DNA of 64,000 bases from an uncultured Saprospiraceae bacterium (GTDB lineage: Bacteria; Bacteroidota; Bacteroidia; Chitinophagales; Saprospiraceae): contig CALFBG010000241.1 of NCBI GenBank assembly GCA_937951685.1, forward strand, positions 1 through 64,000. The letters run 5' to 3'. Position 1 is the stretch's first letter, and each line of letters begins with the position of its first letter. Both the position numbers and the translations under genes were made by a program. Below the pieces are notes generated by a model. It searched no databases. It saw only the letters and a list, made by a program, of their open reading frames with translations, and was not told where the DNA came from. Positions 23,801 to 32,800 of the stretch are shown one piece after another.

Positions 23801-26800
23801 GCAGACCTTAGTAACGTCACGGTGTTAAATATGGCAGGAGAGGTGATTCCACCGTATGTACAAAATAAGCTCAATTTTGAGCAGATGGAACTAAGGAACT
23901 TGTACGGTCCGTCGGAAGATACGACTTATAGTACCGTATATCACTTGCAAAAAGAGGAGCGCATTTTGATTGGTCGGCCGATACAGAACACACAAGTTTA
24001 TATTGTTGATCAAGCTTTAAATTTGTTGCCAGTAGGCGTAAAAGGTGAGCTGTGCTTGAGTGGGGCAGGCGTGTCTAAAGGTTATTTATACCGACCTCAA
24101 TTGACGGCAAAAAAGTTTTTACCCAATCCGTTTGATACAGGAAATGCGCCGATTTTGTACCGTACAGGCGACTTCGCAAAATGGTTGCCCGATGGAACAA
24201 TCGACTTTTTGGGACGAATGGATAGTCAGGTAAAACTACGAGGGTATCGCATCGAATTAGGCGAAGTAGCACAAGCTTTAAAACAACACGTGCTGGTTCA
24301 AGATGCCATCGTACTACTTCAAACGGATGAAACGGGCTACGAAAAATTAGTCGCTTACGCCATTGCTGCAACTACTGCTACGGCCACACAGATTCAAGCT
24401 GATTTAAAAACGCAGCTACCAAGCTATCTTGTACCTGCGGCAATTATTTTTCTAGCTGCTTTCCCATTAACACCCAATGGGAAAATTGATAAAAATGCTT
24501 TACCTACACTGCTTAGTTCAAAAGACCAGAAAACGCTTAATCAGCCATTACAAGATGAAACAGAAATAGCAGTGTCAAAAATTTGGTCTACTTTATTACG
24601 AAGATCAGATTTCCGAAGAGCGGATGACTTTTTTGAATTGGGTGGACATTCGCTTTTAGCCATGCGCGTCGTAGCCGCTATACAAAAAGAACTTGCCATT
24701 ACGGTTGAAGTTAAAGATATTTTTGCTTATCCAACGATCGCGCGTTTAGCAAGATTCTTGCGAGAGGAAGCTTCCTCAATCGAAATAAGCACAATCACGA
24801 GTAGCCCGCGACCGGCTAAAATTCCTCTTTCTTTTTCGCAAGAGCGACTTTGGTTTGTCGATGAGTTGATGGGAAGTTTGCCTTATCATTTACCGTCCGT
24901 CTATCGTTTAGAAGGGACTATACATCCAGAAATACTAGCAGAAGCCTTTCGCTTATTACTACGCCGCCACGAAGTTTTACGAACCACTTACCAATTAACG
25001 GAAGGGGAAATTCACCAATGCATCCAACCAGTAGCAGCCGTAGAAAACTGGTCATTAGTTACGGAAGTCGAAGTGAAGCATTCTGCTAACATCGAAAATC
25101 AGTTGCAGGAAGTGATGAATCAGCCATTTGATCTGACGAAAGACTTTATGCTGAGGGTCAATTTGTATAAAGTAGCTGCCGAAACGTACATTTTATTACT
25201 AGTGGTACATCATATCGCATCGGACGGTTGGTCGAGTAGGATTATAGTGAAAGAAATGTTGGCTTTTTACGAAGCCTTGAAAAAGGGTAGCACCGCAGTT
25301 TTACCCGAACTTCCTATTCAATATGCAGACTACGCCTTGTGGCAACGTACTTACCTACAAGAGCAAGTACTTACTCAAAAACTAGACTTTTGGGAAAAGC
25401 AACTGGCCAATGCGGCTACGTTAAAGTTACCTACAGATTTCCCGCTTCCTCAAAAGCGGAGCAACAAGGGGAGTCATGTTGATTTTATCATTGGGGAAGC
25501 CTTGACGGCAAAAATTAAAGCATTCGGACAGCAAGAAGGGATGAGTTTATTTATGGTCTTACTCACTGCGTTCAAAATTGTATTGCATCGTTATTCTGGG
25601 CAAAAAGATATTTGTATTGGTGTGCCCGTCGCGAATCGAGGACAAGTTATTCTTGATAATTTGATTGGCTTTTTTGTGAATATCATCGTTATTCGTAGTG
25701 CTCTAACGCAAACGATGACGGCGCGTGAGGTTTTATCTCAAGTAAAGGCAACGAGTCTAGCTGCATTTCAACATCAAGATGCTCCTTTTGAAAAGGTAAT
25801 TAGCAAGCTTGCTACTCAACCTGATGCCCGTCGACATCCCTTGGTTCAAGCTGCATTTGGTCTACAAAATAACGAAGCCGCACCAGCTATTGTTTTAGAT
25901 GATTTGGTGGTGAAAGCAGAAAAAGTAGATCGCCAATTTTCAAAGTTTGATCTCAATGTTAGTATCTTAGAAAGGGAAGGTGGTTTGCTCATCGACGTAG
26001 AATATAGCACAGACTTATTTGTGCCAACTACGATTGATAACTTATTTCAGCACTACGAAAACTTACTCACCGCTCTAGTCGAGCAACCGAATACTGCGAT
26101 CGGAGCACTAAAGCTGTTGAGTGCTACCGAAGAAAAAGAATTATTAGAAACATTTAATGCTACAGATTTTGCGTATCCGCATCAACAAACGATTGTTGAT
26201 ATATTTGAAGCGCAAGTAGTTGCACAGCCCAAGCACATTGCGTTGCAAATCGGTACCGATACGATGAGCTACGAAGCACTAAATGCCAAAGCCAATCAAT
26301 TAGCACGTCATTTAAAAGTAACGTATGACTTAAAGCTCGAGGATTTCGTAGCGTGCTTATTACCGCGTTCGGTGGAAGCAATAATTGCTATTTTAGCGAT
26401 TCTAAAAACAGGTGCGGCTTATGTTCCGATCTCTTTGGAAGATCCACTTGATCGCAAACGATTTATCCTAACGGACACCCAAGCAAAAGTACTCATCACA
26501 AATTTTGGGGAAGTTGCCGAATTGGATATGATCCAAGTGCCCACTTTTTGCATTGATGTTACTTTAGATATACTGGAAACCGCTACCGAAAATTTGGAGG
26601 ATATCCAATTACAGCCCGCTAACCTAGCCTATAGCATGTACACTTCGGGTTCTACGGGGAAAGCTAAAGCTGTCTTAACCGAGCATCGCGCTATTTTGCG
26701 ATTAATTTATAATGAACAGTTTGATTTTTTAAATCCGTCAACGGTACTTTATCAATATGCTCCCTTGGCTTTTGACGCGGCTACTTTCGAAATCTGGGGC

Positions 26801-29800
26801 GCGTTATTGAAAGGAAATACGTTGTGTATTAGTAGTCCGGGCTTAAAAACTTTGAATGAGATCACTACTGAAATTAATGCTGGAAAGGTAAAAGTATTGT
26901 GGTTGACCGCAGGCCTTTTTCATCAGGCGGTAGCGACAAATCTTAGTCTTTTTGAAAATTTAGACTTCTTACTTTCAGGAGGAGATAGCATCCAAGCTCA
27001 AAGTATCAAGCAGTTATTAAAAGCACATCCCAACTTGGTTTTTATTAATGGTTATGGTCCTACGGAATCTACTACTTTTGCAACGATTAAGCGGATGGAT
27101 ACCGTAGCGGAAATCAATCATGCTGCTAACGATATTGGGAAGCCGATTTCAAATACTCAAGCTTATATTTTGGATAGGGCTACTTTGGCTTTATTACCGA
27201 AAGGAGTTGTCGGTGAACTTTGTTTGTCAGGAGATGGCTTGGCGAGAGCTTACCTTAATCAAGCAGCATTGACGGAAGAGAAGTTCGTAGCGCATCCATT
27301 TGTCGCTGGTAAGCGGATTTATAGAACGGGAGATTTAGCACGTTGGTTACCCAATGGAAATATTGATTTTATCGGTCGGAACGATCGACAAATTAAACTG
27401 CGTGGGTATCGGATCGAATTAGCCGAAATTGAAGCAACAGTAGAAACTTTCCCCTCGGTTCGGCAAGCAGTCGTCTTACCAAAGTTTAAAGAAAATGAAG
27501 GCGCCGTTCAACAGCTAGTGGCTTACGTACTACCTGAAAATGCAACTGAACTTGCTAGTTTTGTGGCGGAAGTACAGCTATACTTAAAAGAGCGATTACC
27601 CCGCTATATGCTTCCTAGTCAAATGATATTAGTGGAAGAATTTCCACTAAGCAAAAACGGAAAAATTGATTATCAAGCCCTACAAAAATTGAGTTCCTTC
27701 CAAAAGGAAGAAAAAGTATTTATTGCACCACGGACTGAATTCGAACTACAATTAGTTGAATTGTGGAAAGTAGCTCTAAGTCTTGATCATTTAAGCGTAG
27801 CGGACAACTTTTTTGAAATCGGCGGTCATTCTTTACTCGCTATAAAATTAGTATCTCAGATTCGAAATACTTTTCAGTTGGAAGTAGGAATCGAAGATTT
27901 ATTTAATCACCCAACGGTTGAAAGTCTGGCCAATCTATTGGAAACAGAGCCGTCTAAAAATCTCTTGCCTATATTTTCGGTAGAGGAACGACCATCTGCA
28001 ATCCCCTTATCCTTTGCGCAGGAGCGACTTTGGTTTGTAGATCAACTGCAAGGAAGCGTCGCGTATCATATTCCGCTAATCCTAAGTCTAACAGGAAACT
28101 TAAATCCAGTTGCGTTAACCAATGCATTTAGTACTTTGTTAGCCCGCCACGAAATTCTTAGAACCCGCATTGTAGTCAGAGCAGAAGATACCGTTCAGGA
28201 AGTACACGCTGCAAAAGACTGGCAGATGGAGTTGTTAAAAGAAGCGGATTTAGAACTAGAAATAGAACCATATATAGAAAAATTTATTGGTACAGCCTTT
28301 AATTTATCAGAAGATTTTCCCTTACGGGTAAACTTGATTGAAAGGCAACAAGAAAATCAATTTGTCTTAGCAATCGTTGTTCATCACATCGCTTCTGATG
28401 CTTGGTCGATTCCCATTTTCATGGAAGAATGTAAGGTTTTGTATGATAATTACTGTCGCAATCAAACGCCTAAATTATCAGCCTTAACGGCGCAATACGC
28501 AGATTATGCGATTTGGCAACGGAAAATAGCGGCACAAGGATTTTTTACAAGGCAACTAGCTTATTGGAAGGAACAATTACGGGCGAGTAAAAACTTAGCC
28601 TTCCCTACAGATTTTACAAGACCCGCAGCGCAAAGCCTAATGGGCGCGACGGTACAAATCACAATTGGCCAAGCCTTACAAACCAAATTGCAAAGATTCG
28701 CCGAAAGGCAGTCGGTAACTATGTTTACCTTACTACTGACAGGCTTTAAAACTTTACTATACAAATATACTCGTCAAGATGATATTCTTGTTGGTGTACC
28801 AGTGGCGGGGCGTACCACTCAAGCCGTAGAAGGATTGATCGGTTTCTTTGTGAATATGCTAGCCTTGCGTACTCAAATAACGGCAGGAATGTCTTTCGTT
28901 GACTTACTCCAAGCGGTTAAACAAACTAGCTTGTCTGCTTACGCCAATCAAATGGTTCCTTTTGAACAAGTCGTTGAGGCCTTGCAAGTTCCTCGCGATA
29001 TGAGTAGAACGCCTTTAGTACAAGTCTACTTTAATTTCTTAAAAGAAACGCCATCTTTCGCCTTACCAGAAATAGAAGTGCAAGATTTTTTTGGAGAAAC
29101 AAAATATGCAAAAACAGACTTAAATATTGCTATCGTCGAACGAGCAGAAAGTTTAGAAGTTGGCTTGATCTATTGTACGGCACTTTTCGAAGCGAGTACG
29201 ATGCAAGCTTTACTTGATCATTATAAAACGCTGCTCAGCCAACTCACGGAAGATACAATGGTTACAATTGACAATTTGAAACTACTCAACGCTGCAAAAG
29301 AGCAAGAAGTACTACAAATTACGCAAACAGCAAAAGTCAATTATCCCAAAGATAAAACGATCGTAGATCTATTTGCAGCGCAAGTTGCCCGTACACCGAA
29401 TCATCTGGCACTTAGTTTTGGGAAGGAAACAATGACCTATCGTCGCTTGGATGAGTTATCGAATCAATTAGCCCATTGCTTACTCGAAAAATCCGTCGAA
29501 CCTGAACGCTTAATTGCAATCTGTTTAGCACCTTCTTTCGAAATGATCGTCAGTATTTTAGCGGTTATTAAAGCAGGAGCAGCGTATGTGCCGATTGATC
29601 CAACTTACCCAGCGGAAAGAATTCAGTATACCATTACAGATGCGGGAGTGACAATGGTATTGGGGAATGAAACCAGTCCTAGGAGTTTGCAAGATGCAAA
29701 AGATCTTGATTTCATAAGGGTGGAAAGCGATTGGAAAAATTTCGAAAACTATACTGCTTCCGCACCGAATATCCGTATTGCGCCGACACATTTACTTTAC

Positions 29801-32800
29801 GTGATTTATACGTCAGGTTCCACCGGGAAACCGAAAGGTGTATTATTAGAACATCAAAATTTGGTGCGACTTTTTCATCATGATCAAAATTTATTTGATT
29901 TTAGGGAGAGTGACGTTTGGACTTTATTTCATTCCTTCTGTTTTGATTTTTCAGTTTGGGAAATGTATGGCGCACTTTTGTTTGGCGGACGACTCGTAAT
30001 TTTACCAAAAGATATTACCAAAGATCCCGTAGCGTTTTCTAATCTGTTGGTAAAAGAATCCGTCACGGTACTGAATCAAACACCGGGAGCTTTTTATGTA
30101 TTGGAAGAAGCTTTGCGTGCGTGTGAAGCCAAGCATCATTTGCGATACGTTATTTTTGGAGGAGAAGCATTACGACCCACTAAGCTAGCTGCTTGGAAAA
30201 AGGAATATCCACTTTGCCGTTTAATCAATATGTATGGAATTACGGAGACGACGGTACACGTAACGTATAAAGAAATTACATCGCTTGAAATTGAGATGAA
30301 TAGTAAAAGTATTGGAAAAGCTATTCCTACCTTGGATGGCTACATTCTTGATGCTGGACTCAATTTGTGTCCTGTGAAATTAGCAGGAGAATTACACGTA
30401 GCGGGAGCAGGTCTTGCCCGTGGTTACTTGCATCGTTCCGCATTAACGCAAGAAAAATTTATCCCAAATCCTTTTAGGAACGAATCGGATGCTCGCTTGT
30501 ATAAAACGGGTGATTTAGCGCGGTGGTTACCCAATGGAGAAATGGAATATTTAGGGAGAGTAGACGAACAAGTAAAAATCCGTGGTTATCGAATTGAGTT
30601 AGGCGAAATTACTGCAGTCGTGGAAGCTTCGCCGATGATTCTCCGAGCAGTTGTTTTAGCACAAATGCTATCCAAGGATATTTCGGAAAGCCAACAACTC
30701 GTCGTGTACTACGTTCCTACGGATGATTTTGAGCAGGATGGCTTACTGCAATATTTAGGAGCAAAGCTTCCGGATTATATGGTTCCGAGAAGATTCGTTG
30801 CCATTGCAGAAATACCACTAACGATCAATGGGAAACTGGATAAACAAGCCTTGCCTCCATTCGATCATGAGCAAGCAACGCAGCAAGTCGTAGCGGCGCG
30901 GAATGAAACGGAGCAAGTATTAGTGCAGCTTTGGCAAAACTTGCTAGGAATAAAAGAGATAGGAATCAACGATAACTTTTTTGAAATTGGTGGACATTCT
31001 CTACTCGCGGCAAGAGTCGTGACTGCGGTTCGAACACAATTACAGCGCGCAATTTCCATCAAAGATATATTTACTCATCCGACGATTGCGCTGTTGAGTG
31101 AAAGACTAAAAGTATTAGCAATAGCTGATAATCTAATGATTTCATTGGTGCCACGACCAGCTCAAATTCCGCTGTCTTACGCACAAGAACGCCTTTGGAT
31201 CATCGACCAATTAGGGGGAAGCGAGCAGTACCATATTCCTTATGTGTTGAAAATAAAAGGGCCGGTAGATTTAAACATTATCACTACGGCACTCCAAATG
31301 ATAATTGAGCGCCACGAGATATTACGAACCGTTTATAAAAATAATAAAGCAAAAGGGTACCAAGAAATTAGACCAGCAACAGATTGGAAATTAACGATTC
31401 AAGCGTTAGAGAAAGGGGAGAAAGAAAAAGATGCGATTGATCAAGTTATTCATCAAGCCTTTGATTTGTCGAGAGCATTTTCTTTACGAGCGACGATGAT
31501 TCAACGGTCTGCGGAAACGCAATTTTTAGTATTGGTATTACATCATATTGCGGCGGACGGATGGTCTTTGTCCATTTTGGTAAAAGAGTTTTTAGCAATT
31601 GTAGCTGCGTTAGAAGCAGGGCGATCCGTCAATTTGACACCGCTTTCTATTCAATATGCAGATTATGCAATTTGGCAAAAAACTTACTTGGTGGGCGATG
31701 CATTTGACGCAAGTCTTCAATACTGGCAAAATCAATTAACCGGCGTCGAACCACTTCAGTTGCCGCTCGATTTTCCCCGACCGAAGCAATTTAGTGCCGC
31801 TGGACAAACCTTAACTTTTACCATCAATAAAACCTTATCAGCGCAATTAGAAAGCCTAGCCTTACAGGAAAATGTGAGTTTGTTTATGTTGCTCTTAGCC
31901 ACGTACAAAGTACTATTGTATCGCTATACCGATCAACAGGATATTAGTGTCGGCACACCGATCGCGAATCGGAAACAAAGTCAACTTGAACCGCTGATCG
32001 GCTTCTTTTTGAATACCTTAGTTTTGAGAACGGAAGTAACTGGACAAGCGCATTTTTCCAGTTTTCTCCAAGCCGTAAAAGCGACTAGCTTAGCAGCATT
32101 TGATCATCAGGAAGTTCCTTTTGAAGAATTGGTAGAACGAATCCCGCAGCCGAGGGGTTTGCATCAAAGTCCATTATTCCAAGTGATGTTCGTTTTTCAA
32201 AATAATCCTACGGTACCGGAATTACAGTTGGAGAATACGGAAATTACCGTTGAACCGACAAACTACAACGTTGCAAAGTACGAACTAACCTTCAACGTTG
32301 CACCTACGCCAGAAGGTATTCGGGTAAATATTGAATATGCCACAGACTTATTTTTACCATCGAGTATTCATCGGATGATGGGACATTACGAGCGCCTGTT
32401 AGAGAGCGTTGTCAATCAAATCGACCAGCCCATTGCTACCTTACCAATGCTTACGACCGCCGAGACGAGACAGATTTTTACGGCGTTTAAAGGAAAATCA
32501 CAAGCACTTCCTGCGGGAAAAACGGTCATTGATGAATTTGAAAATCAAGTAATCAAAAGACCGGCACAAATCGCATTGGCTTTTGCACAAAATACCTTGA
32601 GTTACCAACAATTAAACGCTAAAGTCAACCAATTGGCAAACTATCTGCGCAAGCAGGGCGTCGGGACACAAAGCTTGGTAGGAATCGTATTGGATCGTTC
32701 TTTTGAAATGATCATCTCCGTATTGGCAATTTTGAAAACAGGTGCGGCTTACGTACCGATTGACCCCGAATATCCCGCTGATCGTATTGCATATATTTTA

